DNA of 64,000 nt from Streptomyces sp. SirexAA-E (GCF_000177195.2 NC_015953.1:4402001-4466000); one strand, 5' to 3'. Shown: positions 1 to 8,603, counted from the stretch's first letter. Made by a program: numbers and translations. Notes: generated from the sequence alone by a model not told the origin.

Positions 1-234
1 CGCAGCGGGCGGCCGGCTGCCTGGTGCTGCGTACCCGTCGATCGACGGAGGCCGGCCGGTCGGGCCGCCCCGCACGGACAGACGTGGATCGACGGGGGCC
101 GGTTGCCTGGACCGTCGGGCCTGTGGCGTACGGAACGGGCCCCCGGCCCCGACGACATGGCCGGGGGCCCGGACCGGTCGCGGCGCCCGGGCCCTGGGCC
201 TGCGGCAGGTTCCCGCCGATCCGGCGGGCGCCGG

Positions 235-372
235 TCACACGGCGGGGTCCGCGGCCGGTGCGCGCTCCTCGTCCTGCGGACAGCAGAGCGGCTCGGCGGC
301 CTCGCTGACGTGGTGGAACTCCAGGGCCTGGCAGAACGCCAGGCACCGCTGCCGGATCTGCGGGCCGAGCCC
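235..372 (-). pseudogene. Possible hemerythrin-like gene remnant
   Basis: Read on the minus strand, this stretch has coding-like codon use, with nearly every third position G or C. It encodes a segment with the pattern IRQRCLAFCQALEFHH followed by an acidic tail and a TGA. That segment resembles the helix with the His-His pair in actinomycete hemerythrin-domain proteins. The expected continuation (an HH..ED..LFP-type motif and two further helices) is missing, and no convincing N-terminal part lies upstream. I read it as the leftover of a truncated gene. It could equally be chance reading in GC-rich DNA. Confidence 0.25.
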
Positions 373-375
373 CGG

Positions 376-813
376 TGCGGGCGCTCGCCGGGGCCCCGGA
401 CGGAGGGCAGCACGGTCTCCGGACGCGGCGGCGTGCAACACGCGCCGGTGCGGGAGCCGCCGAGGCACGGCACACGGCGATGTGCCGGTGCCGTGGGGGC
501 GGAGGGAGACGACGTGCGGCTGCGCTACGTCATGTACAGGGCGCGGAGTACGAACTCATGACGGACCCCTTGGAAGAAGGGTGTCCGCCCGATCGCCGGC
601 CGGCCCACAGCTCTGTGGCCGGCGCCACGCGACACCGCGCTCCTTGCACGGATCCGGCGCCACCTGTCAACCAGGACGGTCACGGGCGGGCCGGCGCCCG
701 AGATCCCCCCGGAACAGTCACATGATCGTCACGGAAGGCGTCGGCCCCTTGTCCTCCGGAACAGGACGCCATGAACTAGCCATGACAGCACCAGCAGGGG
801 AGTGGGCACCGCA
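376..813. other. Intergenic region without recognisable gene
   Basis: No open frame here has both a ribosome binding site and protein-like composition. The frames that are open in several phases are Arg/Pro/Gly-rich, as expected of non-coding DNA with very high GC. The stretch 560-800 is slightly less GC-rich and probably holds the promoter of the membrane-protein gene that follows, but no clear -35/-10 pair was identified. Confidence 0.4.
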
Positions 814-2010
814 GTGAGCAGGAACGGCACGCCGTCGGAAGAGCGTCCGGAGCGGTCCGGGGACGAGGTTTCTCCCACGGACGAGCAGTGGGAGGAGTTC
901 CTCCGGCACGCGGAGCGCGGGACCGCCGACGCCCCGAAGGAACCCTCGGCCCGTGCCCGTATGGTCACCGGACGGCTGCGCGCCCTGGACGAGGAGGCCG
1001 CGCGTACCCGGCGAGGCCGGTGGCGCCGGCGTGGGAAGAGCGTGCCCGCCGAACCCTGGCAGCCGGAGGGCTGGCGTACCGGCCCCGCCTGGCAGGAGAT
1101 GAACGGGCGCACGCGCAAGCGGCGCCGTGTCGCCGGGGCGCTGGGCATGGTCGTGGTCGCGGGGGCCCTGGTCGTCGCCATGCGGCCGAGCCTGCTGACC
1201 GATCACCTCCCGGGAGGCGGCCGGGCCGCGGACACGACGCCTTTGCCCGCCGAGACGGCGCCGCCGACCGCCCCGCCCCCGGACGGGGGCGACCCGCTCG
1301 GGCCGACCCGTGAGGAGCCGTTCCGGGGCTCGCCCGCGCTCCGCTGGGCGGACGGTGCGCAGGGGATCGAGATCCCCGAGGCCAAGGCGGTCGGAGGACT
1401 GGACAGGGACCAGGTCGCCTACGCCCTGCGCATGACGAAACAACTCCTCGTCGAGGCCGACCTCGACCCCGCCACCCTGCGCGGGGAGCGTCCCGGGAAG
1501 GCCCTGGAGCTGCTCGATCCGCTCCAGGAGGGCTGGCTGGAGGAGGTGGAGCGGGGACTGCGCGAGCCCACTCGGGACCAGGACCCGCTGACGCTGTTCA
1601 CCCGGTTCGACCCGGACGAGGCACGGCTGCTGGGAGAGGTGGTCAAGACCCGTGGGCGGATGACCTTCGAAGCGGGCAAGGCCGGCTCGGTCGAGGTCCA
1701 CGCCGACTACACCTTCGTCTATCCGCTGGTGAAGGCGGGCGGTGACGACGTGACGCGGACGATCGTGCGGCGGCGGATGACGACGGCGGTGTTCGACCCG
1801 GCGCGGTGGGTCTCGACGCGGGGCAAGCTCTCCGTGCTGCGGACGGACCGGAACGTCGGCAACAGCGCCTGCGACGTGTACGACGGTTTCCTGCACCCGA
1901 CGTTTCCGGGTGACGCCCCCGGGACCGCGCCCGACGGGTCCGCCATGGATCCCTACGACCGCAGCGAATGGCTGGACGACGACGTCTGCGGCACGGTCAC
2001 GCGTACCTGA
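814..2010 (+). CDS. Hypothetical single-pass membrane protein
   Basis: This 398-residue protein matches no named family that I recognise. The first ~100 residues are charged, with an Arg-rich stretch just before one hydrophobic segment at about residues 106-122. A Pro/Thr-rich linker follows (about 125-165), and then a probable extracytoplasmic domain of ~230 residues that contains two Cys near its end. The topology suggests a cytoplasmic N-terminus and an exported C-terminal domain. I place the start at the GTG at 814 because a GGGGAG motif lies about 11 bases upstream. A GTG at 802 in the same frame would have no room for a binding site. The gene converges on the acetyltransferase gene. Confidence 0.7.
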   Translation: MSRNGTPSEERPERSGDEVSPTDEQWEEFLRHAERGTADAPKEPSARARMVTGRLRALDEEAARTRRGRWRRRGKSVPAEPWQPEGWRTGPAWQEMNGRTRKRRRVAGALGMVVVAGALVVAMRPSLLTDHLPGGGRAADTTPLPAETAPPTAPPPDGGDPLGPTREEPFRGSPALRWADGAQGIEIPEAKAVGGLDRDQVAYALRMTKQLLVEADLDPATLRGERPGKALELLDPLQEGWLEEVERGLREPTRDQDPLTLFTRFDPDEARLLGEVVKTRGRMTFEAGKAGSVEVHADYTFVYPLVKAGGDDVTRTIVRRRMTTAVFDPARWVSTRGKLSVLRTDRNVGNSACDVYDGFLHPTFPGDAPGTAPDGSAMDPYDRSEWLDDDVCGTVTRT

Positions 2011-2059
2011 CGGCCGCGTGGGGCAGGCCGCCGGGACCGGGCCGGCCCCGGCCGGGGGC

Positions 2060-2602
2060 TCAGCCCTGCGCGTCCGGCTTCCACTCCTCGGCGAGGAGCC
2101 CGAGGAGTACCTCGTCCAGGAACTCGCCCAGCACCCAGGCCGAGGAGCGCAGCACGCCCTCGCGGACGAAGCCGTTGCGCTCGGCGGAGCGCAGCATCGC
2201 GGTGTTGTCCGACAGGGTCTCGATCTGGAGCCGGTGCAGGCCGCGCACGACGAAGCCGTAGTGGCACAGCGTCGCGACCACGTCGGTGCCGTAGCCCTTG
2301 CTGCGCCAGGACGGGAGCAGTCCCAGACCGACGTGCGCGGACCGGTTGTGGGTGTCGATGCCCCACAGGTTCGCGACGCCGATCAGCGTGCCGCCTTCCA
2401 GCTCCACCACGGAGAACGGGACGTTCCCGTGCTCCGTCTCGTCCACGACGAGCCGAGGGTCCTTCGAGCCGGGAGCGATCGGCCGCCACGGACGGCCGTC
2501 GGCCCGTGAGCCGTTGACCACGTCGTTGTAGAGCTCGGCCCGCAGGACCGGGGCGTCTTCCTCGTGCCGGGCCCGGAGCCCGACCTTGCCACCTATGAGC
2601 AT
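2060..2602 (-). CDS. GNAT family N-acetyltransferase (RimJ/RimL type)
   Basis: This 180-residue protein is probably an acetyl-CoA-dependent N-acetyltransferase of the RimJ/RimL group, which acetylates protein N-termini or small amines. The GNAT fold is shown by the strand-turn HVGLGLLP, followed by the acetyl-CoA loop region RSKGYGTDVV (about 110-120). The segment around RLQIETLSDNTAMLRSAERNGF is the usual N-x-x-A-x-x-x-Y/L..GF signature of the family's C-terminal half. It stands alone between a convergent membrane-protein gene and the ribosomal leader region. The substrate cannot be told from the sequence. Confidence 0.85.
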   Translation of the reverse strand: MLIGGKVGLRARHEEDAPVLRAELYNDVVNGSRADGRPWRPIAPGSKDPRLVVDETEHGNVPFSVVELEGGTLIGVANLWGIDTHNRSAHVGLGLLPSWRSKGYGTDVVATLCHYGFVVRGLHRLQIETLSDNTAMLRSAERNGFVREGVLRSSAWVLGEFLDEVLLGLLAEEWKPDAQG

Positions 2603-3264
2603 GCGAGGGTTCTACCAACCGGGCCGGCCGGCGGTAAACCGATTAAGCGGGGCCCGGGAGCCGGCTCGGGCCCGGGGCGCCCGTACCGTGTGCGCGCCCC
2701 CGGACGGCGGTGCTCGTGGTTCATGGCCGGAGCCGAGCACGAGGGACACCACGACCGGTGGGGCGGGTGACGCCGGCTCCGTCGAGGCATGTGCCGAAGG
2801 GCCCCGAACACCACGGACCGGCTGGGCGTCGAACGGGTGGCCGCCGGGCGAACGGCCGCTTCGCGCGGGCGCCTGCGTTTGACCGGTCCCTCGCAGGGGG
2901 TAAGATCCCCGACCCGATTGGCCAGCGCCGCTGCCCGTGTGTCACACTAGCCAGGTTGCTCGGTTGAGTGTCAATGCTGCGCGCCTCCCGCCGGGAGGAC
3001 CGGAAGCGAGTCCCACAGTACTCGTCGGCCCCATGCGGGTCGGACGTACGGGAATCTTCCGGGAAGCGTCAGTGGGGCGCTGACCAGGCACCCGGTGGGG
3101 TTTCGCCCCCGGCAGCGCGGTTTCGGCCCGCACCCCCTTGGTTGGGAAATCCTTCGGGAGATCTTCGTAGAGGGGATGCGACACGCCCGACCGCGTGGGT
3201 CGGAGACGGAGTTACCGAACCGTCGGGTTCCAGAGCGTTATGAGAGACAGGACTACTAGTAGCC
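2603..3264 (+). promoter_or_regulatory. Promoter and long leader region of the S10 ribosomal operon
   Basis: This gene-free stretch of 662 bases precedes rpsJ. It holds a good vegetative promoter, TTGACC (2879-2884), 16 bases, TAAGAT (2901-2906). That predicts an rpsJ leader of about 350 nucleotides. A GC-rich interrupted dyad lies at about 2650-2680. The leader is long enough for translational feedback control of the kind known for S10 operons, but I could not identify a specific L4-type structure. Extra promoters nearer rpsJ are possible. Confidence 0.55.
2879..2906 (+). promoter_or_regulatory. Putative HrdB-type promoter upstream of rpsJ
   Basis: The hexamers are TTGACC and TAAGAT with a 16-base spacer. 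They match the consensus of Streptomyces vegetative (HrdB) promoters closely. It is the only strong match between the acetyltransferase gene and rpsJ, and it points toward the ribosomal cluster. Confidence 0.55.
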
Positions 3265-3573
3265 ATGGCGGGACAGAAGATCCGCATCCGGCTCAAGGCC
3301 TACGACCACGAGGTCATCGACTCCTCGGCGAAGAAGATCGTCGAGACGGTGACCCGCACTGGTGCGTCGGTCGCGGGCCCGGTGCCGCTGCCCACTGAGA
3401 AGAACGTGTACTGCGTCATCAAGTCGCCGCACAAGTACAAGGACTCGCGCGAGCACTTCGAGATGCGCACGCACAAGCGCCTCATCGACATCCTCGACCC
3501 CACGCCGAAGACGGTTGACTCGCTGATGCGTCTCGACCTGCCGGCGGGCGTCGACATCGAGATCAAGCTCTGA
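3265..3573 (+). CDS. rpsJ: 30S ribosomal protein S10
   Basis: S10 is a 30S head protein of 102 residues, the normal family length. In many bacteria it also takes part in transcription antitermination as NusE. The full sequence is recognisable, starting MAGQKIRIRLKAYDHEVID and carrying the conserved segment REHFEMRTHKRLIDI. It is the first gene of the S10 cluster, and rplC begins 13 bases after its stop. The region just upstream has only a weak ribosome binding site (GAGAGACAGG, distant from the ATG). Confidence 0.98.
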   Translation: MAGQKIRIRLKAYDHEVIDSSAKKIVETVTRTGASVAGPVPLPTEKNVYCVIKSPHKYKDSREHFEMRTHKRLIDILDPTPKTVDSLMRLDLPAGVDIEIKL

Positions 3574-3586
3574 GGTGACGCGCGAG

Positions 3587-4231
3587 ATGGCTAAGAACAT
3601 TAAGGGCGTCCTGGGCGAGAAGCTCGGCATGACCCAGGTCTGGGACGAGAACAACCGGGTTGTCCCGGTGACCGTCGTCAAGGCCGGGCCCTGCGTCGTC
3701 ACCCAGGTCCGCACGAACGACAGCGACGGCTACGAGTCGGTCCAGATCGCCTTCGGCGAGATCGACCCGCGCAAGGTGAACAAGCCCCTCAAGGGCCACT
3801 TCGCCAAGGCCGACGTGACCCCGCGCCGCCACCTGGTGGAGCTCCGCACCCCTGACGCCAGCGAGTACACGCTGGGCCAGGAGGTCACTGCCGAGGTGTT
3901 CGAGTCCGGCGTCAAGGTCGACGTCACGGGCAAGAGCAAGGGCAAGGGCTTCGCCGGTGTCATGAAGCGTCACAACTTCAAGGGCCTCGGTGCCGGTCAC
4001 GGCGTCCAGCGCAAGCACCGCTCCCCCGGTTCGATCGGTGGCTGCGCCACCCCTGGGCGTGTCTTCAAGGGCATGCGCATGGCCGGTCGGATGGGTAACG
4101 AGCGCGTCACCACCCAGAACCTGACCATCCACGCGGTCGACGCGGAGAAGGGTCTGCTGCTCATCAAGGGCGCGGTCCCCGGTCCGAACGGCGGCCTCGT
4201 CCTGGTCCGTACCGCGGCCAAGGGGGCTTGA
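3587..4231 (+). CDS. rplC: 50S ribosomal protein L3
   Basis: L3 binds 23S rRNA near the peptidyl-transferase centre and is one of the first proteins to assemble. The 214-residue product has the expected MAKNIKGVLGEKLGMTQVW start and the conserved loop GVQRKHRSPGSIG..GRVFKGMRMAGRMG. I take the ATG at 3587, which has GAGGTGA 8 bases upstream, rather than the GTG at 3575, which would add four residues absent from relatives. It is part of the continuous S10 operon. Confidence 0.98.
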   Translation: MAKNIKGVLGEKLGMTQVWDENNRVVPVTVVKAGPCVVTQVRTNDSDGYESVQIAFGEIDPRKVNKPLKGHFAKADVTPRRHLVELRTPDASEYTLGQEVTAEVFESGVKVDVTGKSKGKGFAGVMKRHNFKGLGAGHGVQRKHRSPGSIGGCATPGRVFKGMRMAGRMGNERVTTQNLTIHAVDAEKGLLLIKGAVPGPNGGLVLVRTAAKGA

Positions 4232-4235
4232 GGTA

Positions 4236-4886
4236 ATGAGCACCATTGACATCCTTTCGCCGGCAGGCGACAAGGCCGGTACCGTCGAGCTCCCCGCGGA
4301 GATCTTCGACGCGAAGACCAGCGTTCCGCTGATCCACCAGGTCGTCGTCGCACAGCTGGCAGCTGCCCGTCAGGGCACGCACAAGACCAAGCGCCGCGGC
4401 GAAGTCCGTGGTGGTGGCCGCAAGCCGTACCGCCAGAAGGGCACCGGCCGCGCCCGCCAGGGTTCGACCCGCGCACCGCAGTTCGTCGGCGGTGGCGTCG
4501 TCCACGGCCCGCAGCCGCGTGACTACTCGCAGCGCACCCCGAAGAAGATGAAGGCCGCCGCCCTCCGCGGTGCCCTCTCGGACCGGGCGCGTCACTCCCG
4601 CATCCACGTCGTCACCGGCGTGGTCGAGGGTGGGATCTCCACCAAGGCCGTCAAGACGCTGTTCGGCAAGATCTCGGAGCGCAGCAACCTGCTCCTGGTC
4701 GCCGAGCGTTCCGACGAGGCCGCGTGGCTGTCCGCGCGCAACCTGCCCCAGGTGCACATCCTGGAGCCGGGCCAGCTGAACACGTACGACGTGATCGTCT
4801 CTGACGACGTGGTCTTCACCCAGGCCGCTTTCGAGTCCTTCGTGTCTGGCCCCCAGACCGCTGAGACCGAAGGGAGCGCCGCCTGA
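4236..4886 (+). CDS. rplD: 50S ribosomal protein L4
   Basis: L4 (216 residues) lines the peptide exit tunnel. In enterobacteria it also represses its own operon. The long basic loop with the RRGEVRGGGRKPYRQKGTGRAR core and the GPQPRDYSQRTPKKMK motif are typical. It starts four bases after rplC, with a GAGG motif at the rplC stop, and overlaps rplW by one base in TGATG, so translation is probably coupled. Confidence 0.98.
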   Translation: MSTIDILSPAGDKAGTVELPAEIFDAKTSVPLIHQVVVAQLAAARQGTHKTKRRGEVRGGGRKPYRQKGTGRARQGSTRAPQFVGGGVVHGPQPRDYSQRTPKKMKAAALRGALSDRARHSRIHVVTGVVEGGISTKAVKTLFGKISERSNLLLVAERSDEAAWLSARNLPQVHILEPGQLNTYDVIVSDDVVFTQAAFESFVSGPQTAETEGSAA

Positions 4887-5209
4887 TGAGTGAGGCGACC
4901 GTTACCAGCAAGACCTACTCGGACCCGCGCGACGTTCTCGTCAAGCCGGTCGTTTCCGAGAAGAGCTACGCGCTGCTCGACGAGAACAAGTACACGTTCA
5001 TCGTCGCGCCCGGCTCCAACAAGACCCAGATCAAGCAGGCCGTGGAAGCGGTCTTCTCGGTCAAGGTCACCGGGGTCAACACGATCAACCGGCAGGGCAA
5101 GCGCAAGCGCACCCGCACCGGTTTCGGCAAGCGCGCCGACACGAAGCGCGCCATCGTGACCCTCGCCGAGGGCGACCGTATCGACATCTTCGGCGGCCCG
5201 ACCTCCTGA
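4886..5209 (+). CDS. rplW: 50S ribosomal protein L23
   Basis: L23 (107 residues) sits at the tunnel exit and is the docking site for trigger factor and the signal recognition particle. The sequence shows the family pattern: VVSEKSYALLDENKYTF, the NKTQIKQAVEAVF helix, and the basic loop NRQGKRKRTRTGFGKR. The ATG overlaps the rplD stop. Confidence 0.97.
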   Translation: MSEATVTSKTYSDPRDVLVKPVVSEKSYALLDENKYTFIVAPGSNKTQIKQAVEAVFSVKVTGVNTINRQGKRKRTRTGFGKRADTKRAIVTLAEGDRIDIFGGPTS

Positions 5210-5248
5210 CGGAGGTCGAGTCGTCCGGAATCGGACGAGGACTGAGAA

Positions 5249-6085
5249 ATGGGTATCCGCAAGTACAAGCCGACGACCCCGGGCCGTCGTGGCTCCAGCG
5301 TCGCCGACTTTGTCGAGATCACGCGGTCCACGCCGGAGAAGTCGCTGGTCCGCCCCCTGCACAGCAAGGGCGGCCGTAACAACGCCGGTCGTGTGACCGT
5401 TCGCCACCAGGGTGGTGGCCACAAGCGCGCCTACCGCGTGATCGACTTCCGTCGTCACGACAAGGACGGCGTGCCGGCCAAGGTCGCGCACATCGAGTAC
5501 GACCCCAACCGCACCGCGCGCATCGCGCTGCTGCACTACGCGGACGGCGAGAAGCGCTACATCATCGCCCCCCGTGGTCTGTCGCAGGGTGACCGCGTCG
5601 AGAACGGTCCGGGCGCCGACATCAAGCCGGGCAACAACCTGGCGCTGCGCAACATCCCGGTCGGTACGACGATCCACGCCATCGAGCTGCGGCCCGGCGG
5701 CGGCGCGAAGTTCGCCCGCTCCGCGGGTGCCTCCGTGCAGCTGCTGGCGAAGGAGGGCACGATGGCCCACCTTCGTATGCCGTCCGGCGAGATCCGGCTG
5801 GTCGACGCCCGCTGCCGCGCCACCATCGGCGAGGTCGGCAACGCCGAGCAGTCGAACATCAACTGGGGCAAGGCCGGCCGCATGCGCTGGAAGGGCGTTC
5901 GCCCGACCGTCCGCGGTGTCGTGATGAACCCGGTTGACCACCCGCACGGTGGTGGTGAAGGCAAGACTTCCGGTGGTCGCCACCCGGTCTCGCCGTGGGG
6001 TCAGAAGGAGGGTCGTACTCGTTCTCCCAAGAAGGCGAGCAACAAGTACATCGTCCGCCGCCGCAAGACGAACAAGAAGCGCTAG
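5249..6085 (+). CDS. rplB: 50S ribosomal protein L2
   Basis: L2 (278 residues) is a primary 23S rRNA-binding protein needed for subunit association and peptidyl transfer. The conserved C-terminal segment GVVMNPVDHPHGGGEGK..GRHPVSPWG holds the histidine linked to peptidyl-transferase function. The last residues are a highly basic tail (RRRKTNKKR). It starts 39 bases after rplW with GAGGA upstream. Confidence 0.98.
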   Translation: MGIRKYKPTTPGRRGSSVADFVEITRSTPEKSLVRPLHSKGGRNNAGRVTVRHQGGGHKRAYRVIDFRRHDKDGVPAKVAHIEYDPNRTARIALLHYADGEKRYIIAPRGLSQGDRVENGPGADIKPGNNLALRNIPVGTTIHAIELRPGGGAKFARSAGASVQLLAKEGTMAHLRMPSGEIRLVDARCRATIGEVGNAEQSNINWGKAGRMRWKGVRPTVRGVVMNPVDHPHGGGEGKTSGGRHPVSPWGQKEGRTRSPKKASNKYIVRRRKTNKKR

Positions 6086-6097
6086 GAGCGGGTTTAG

Positions 6098-6379
6098 ATG
6101 CCGCGCAGTCTCAAGAAGGGGCCCTTCGTCGACGGACACCTCATCAAGAAGGTGGACGTACAGAACGAGGCAGGCACCAAGAACGTCATCAAGACCTGGT
6201 CCCGTCGCTCGATGATCGTCCCGGCCATGCTGGGTCACACCATCGCGGTGCACAACGGCAAGATCCACGTCCCGGTGTTCGTCACCGAGTCGATGGTCGG
6301 CCACAAGCTCGGCGAGTTCTCGCCGACTCGCACCTTCCGCGGCCACGTCAAGGACGACCGGAAGTCGAAGCGCCGCTAA
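6098..6379 (+). CDS. rpsS: 30S ribosomal protein S19
   Basis: S19 (93 residues) lies in the 30S head, contacts the A-site tRNA region and forms a complex with S13. The sequence MPRSLKKGPFVDGHLIKK and the motif HNGKIHVPVFVTESMVGHKLGEF are standard. It lies 12 bases downstream of rplB. Confidence 0.98.
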   Translation: MPRSLKKGPFVDGHLIKKVDVQNEAGTKNVIKTWSRRSMIVPAMLGHTIAVHNGKIHVPVFVTESMVGHKLGEFSPTRTFRGHVKDDRKSKRR

Positions 6380-6422
6380 GCGCGGGGTGGAAACGACTAT
6401 GACTCACACCGAAGGGACAACC

Positions 6423-6770
6423 ATGGAAGCCAGGGCCCAGGCGCGGTACATCCGCGTCACGCCCATGAAGGCCCGCCGCGTGGTGGACCTCATCCGTGGC
6501 ATGGATGCCACGGAGGCTCAGGCGGTCCTGCGTTTCGCCCCGCAGGCCGCGAGCGTGCCGGTTGGCAAGGTGCTGGACAGCGCCATCGCCAACGCTGCAC
6601 ACAACTACGACCACACCGACGCCTCTTCGCTGGTCATCAGCGAGGCGTACGTGGACGAGGGCCCGACCCTGAAGCGGTTCCGTCCGCGTGCTCAGGGCCG
6701 TGCCTACCGGATCCGTAAGCGGACCAGCCACATCACCGTGGTCGTCAGCAGCAAGGAAGGAACCCGGTAA
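6423..6770 (+). CDS. rplV: 50S ribosomal protein L22
   Basis: L22 (115 residues) lines the exit tunnel. Its hairpin loop, here around PTLKRFRPRAQGRAYRI, is where macrolide-resistance changes occur in other species. The ATG at 6423 has GAAGGGA 5-6 bases before it and gives the usual length. A GTG at 6387 would add 12 poorly conserved residues. Its stop overlaps the rpsC start (TAATG). Confidence 0.95.
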   Translation: MEARAQARYIRVTPMKARRVVDLIRGMDATEAQAVLRFAPQAASVPVGKVLDSAIANAAHNYDHTDASSLVISEAYVDEGPTLKRFRPRAQGRAYRIRKRTSHITVVVSSKEGTR

Positions 6771-7606
6771 TGGGCCAGAAGGTTAACCCGCATGGGTTCC
6801 GACTCGGCATTACCACGGACTTCAAGTCCCGTTGGTACGCCGACAAGCTGTACAAGGACTACGTCAAGGAAGACGTCGCCATTCGTCGCATGATGACGAA
6901 GGGCATGGAGCGGGCCGGCATCTCCAAGGTGGAGATCGAGCGCACCCGCGACCGCGTCCGCGTCGACATCCACACCGCCCGCCCGGGCATCGTCATCGGC
7001 CGCCGTGGCGCCGAGGCCGACCGCATCCGTGGCGAGCTGGAGAAGCTGACCGGCAAGCAGGTCCAGCTGAACATCCTCGAGGTCAAGAACCCCGAGGTGG
7101 ACGCTCAGCTGGTGGCCCAGGCCGTCGCCGAGCAGCTCTCCTCCCGCGTCTCCTTCCGTCGTGCCATGCGCAAGAGCATGCAGAGCACGATGAAGGCCGG
7201 CGCCAAGGGCATCAAGATCCAGTGCGGTGGCCGCCTCGGCGGCGCCGAGATGTCCCGCTCGGAGTTCTACCGCGAGGGCCGTGTGCCCCTGCACACGCTC
7301 CGTGCGAACGTCGACTACGGCTTCTTCGAGGCCAAGACGACCTTCGGCCGCATCGGTGTGAAGGTCTGGATCTACAAGGGCGATGTCAAGAACATCGCCG
7401 AGGTCCGCGCCGAGAACGCAGCGGCTCGCGCCGGCAACCGTCCGGCTCGTGGCGGCGCTGACCGCCCGGCCGGCCGTGGTGGCCGTGGTGGCGAGCGTGG
7501 CGGTCGCGGCCGCAAGCCGCAGCAGTCCGCGCCGGCAGCCGAGGCCCCCAAGGCCGACGCTCCCGCCGCCGCTGCTCCGGCTGAGAGCACCGGAACGGAG
7601 GCCTGA
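6770..7606 (+). CDS. rpsC: 30S ribosomal protein S3
   Basis: S3 (278 residues) forms part of the mRNA entry channel. The N-terminal KH domain carries the IVIGRRGAEADRIR motif, and the C-terminal S3 domain follows with the GAKGIKIQCGGRLGGAEMSR segment. Beyond about residue 215 the protein has a long low-complexity tail, first Arg/Gly-rich and then Ala/Pro-rich. This tail makes it longer than the ~233-residue enterobacterial protein. Such tails are common in high-GC actinobacteria. Confidence 0.98.
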   Translation: MGQKVNPHGFRLGITTDFKSRWYADKLYKDYVKEDVAIRRMMTKGMERAGISKVEIERTRDRVRVDIHTARPGIVIGRRGAEADRIRGELEKLTGKQVQLNILEVKNPEVDAQLVAQAVAEQLSSRVSFRRAMRKSMQSTMKAGAKGIKIQCGGRLGGAEMSRSEFYREGRVPLHTLRANVDYGFFEAKTTFGRIGVKVWIYKGDVKNIAEVRAENAAARAGNRPARGGADRPAGRGGRGGERGGRGRKPQQSAPAAEAPKADAPAAAAPAESTGTEA

Positions 7607-7611
7607 CCGAA

Positions 7612-8031
7612 ATGCTGATCCCCCGTAGGGTCAAGCACCGCAAGCAGCACCACCCGAAGCGCAGCGGTATGTCCAAGGGTGGCACGCAGGTTGCGTTCGG
7701 CGAGTACGGCATCCAGGCGCTGACCCCGGCGTACGTGACGAACCGCCAGATCGAGGCAGCTCGTATCGCGATGACCCGCCACATCAAGCGTGGCGGCAAG
7801 GTCTGGATCAACATCTACCCGGACCGCCCCCTGACGAAGAAGCCGGCCGAGACCCGCATGGGTTCCGGTAAGGGTTCTCCCGAGTGGTGGATCGCGAACG
7901 TCAAGCCCGGTCGGGTGATGTTCGAGCTGTCCTACCCGAACGAGAAGATTGCTCGTGAGGCGCTCACCCGCGCTGCTCACAAGCTTCCGATGAAGTGCCG
8001 GATCGTTCGGCGCGAGGCAGGTGAGTCGTGA
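7612..8031 (+). CDS. rplP: 50S ribosomal protein L16
   Basis: L16 (139 residues) binds near the A site and organises tRNA placement. Recognisable blocks are MLIPRRVKHRKQHHPKRSG, the GGKVWINIYPDRPLTKKPAETRMGSGKG core, and the C-terminal KLPMKCRIV. The stop overlaps the rpmC start (TGATG). Confidence 0.98.
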   Translation: MLIPRRVKHRKQHHPKRSGMSKGGTQVAFGEYGIQALTPAYVTNRQIEAARIAMTRHIKRGGKVWINIYPDRPLTKKPAETRMGSGKGSPEWWIANVKPGRVMFELSYPNEKIAREALTRAAHKLPMKCRIVRREAGES

Positions 8032-8255
8032 TGTCGGCCGGTACCAAGGCGTCCGAGCTGCGCGAGCTGGGCAACGAGGAGCTCCTCAACAAGCTCCGCG
8101 AGGCCAAGGAAGAGCTGTTCAACCTCCGCTTCCAGGCGGCGACGGGCCAGCTCGAGAACCACGGTCGGCTCAAGTCCGTCCGTAAGGACATCGCCCGGAT
8201 CTACACCCTGATGCGCGAGCGCGAGCTGGGCATCGAGACGGTGGAGAGCGTCTGA
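8031..8255 (+). CDS. rpmC: 50S ribosomal protein L29
   Basis: L29 is a 74-residue, two-helix protein beside the tunnel exit. The signature LFNLRFQAATGQLENHGRLK is present. The ATG at 8031 overlaps the rplP stop; a GTG three bases earlier is the only alternative and would add one residue. Its stop overlaps the rpsQ start. Confidence 0.97.
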   Translation: MSAGTKASELRELGNEELLNKLREAKEELFNLRFQAATGQLENHGRLKSVRKDIARIYTLMRERELGIETVESV

Positions 8256-8563
8256 TGAGCGAGAGCACTGTGACTGAGACCACTGCAGACAAGAGCGGTT
8301 CCACCGCGGGCGACCGCGGCTTCCGCAAGACCCGTGAGGGTCTGGTCGTCAGCGACAAGATGGACAAGACCGTCGTCGTCGCTGTCGAGGACCGCGTCAA
8401 GCACGCGCTGTACGGCAAGGTCATCCGCCGTACGAACAAGCTCAAGGCCCACGACGAGCAGAACGCCGCGGGTGTCGGCGACCGCGTCCTCATCATGGAG
8501 ACGCGTCCGCTGTCCGCGACGAAGCGCTGGCGCATCGTCGAGATCCTCGAGAAGGCCAAGTAA
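8255..8563 (+). CDS. rpsQ: 30S ribosomal protein S17
   Basis: S17 (102 residues) is a primary 16S rRNA-binding protein of the OB fold. The core KTREGLVVSDKMDKTVVVAVE and the segment DRVLIMETRPLSATKRWRIVEI are conserved. The first ~20 residues, rich in Ser/Thr/Glu, are an extension relative to the E. coli protein. It is the last gene before the double hairpin, so it may be the end of one transcription unit. Confidence 0.97.
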   Translation: MSESTVTETTADKSGSTAGDRGFRKTREGLVVSDKMDKTVVVAVEDRVKHALYGKVIRRTNKLKAHDEQNAAGVGDRVLIMETRPLSATKRWRIVEILEKAK

Positions 8564-8565
8564 TC

Positions 8566-8587
8566 CCTGAGGGGAATTCCCCTCAGG
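8566..8587. repeat. Perfect 22-bp palindrome after rpsQ
   Basis: The sequence CCTGAGGGGAATTCCCCTCAGG is fully self-complementary and begins three bases after the rpsQ stop. As RNA it would form an almost loop-free hairpin, and as DNA it could be a dimeric protein site. Together with the hairpin at 8604-8635 it marks the border between the S10-type and spc-type gene groups. Confidence 0.8.
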
Positions 8588-8603
8588 CCAGTTCCGCCAG
8601 GCT

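Noticed and set aside
24..725. Several long overlapping open frames on both strands near the window start
   Set aside because: They have Arg/Pro/Gly-rich products, no binding sites and no similarity to a family. High GC makes stop codons rare, so long empty frames are expected.
4592..6346. A 584-codon open frame on the minus strand through rplD-rplW-rplB-rpsS
   Set aside because: It is antisense to four clear ribosomal protein genes. Its product is Leu/Val/Arg/Asp-rich, as reverse frames of biased genes are.
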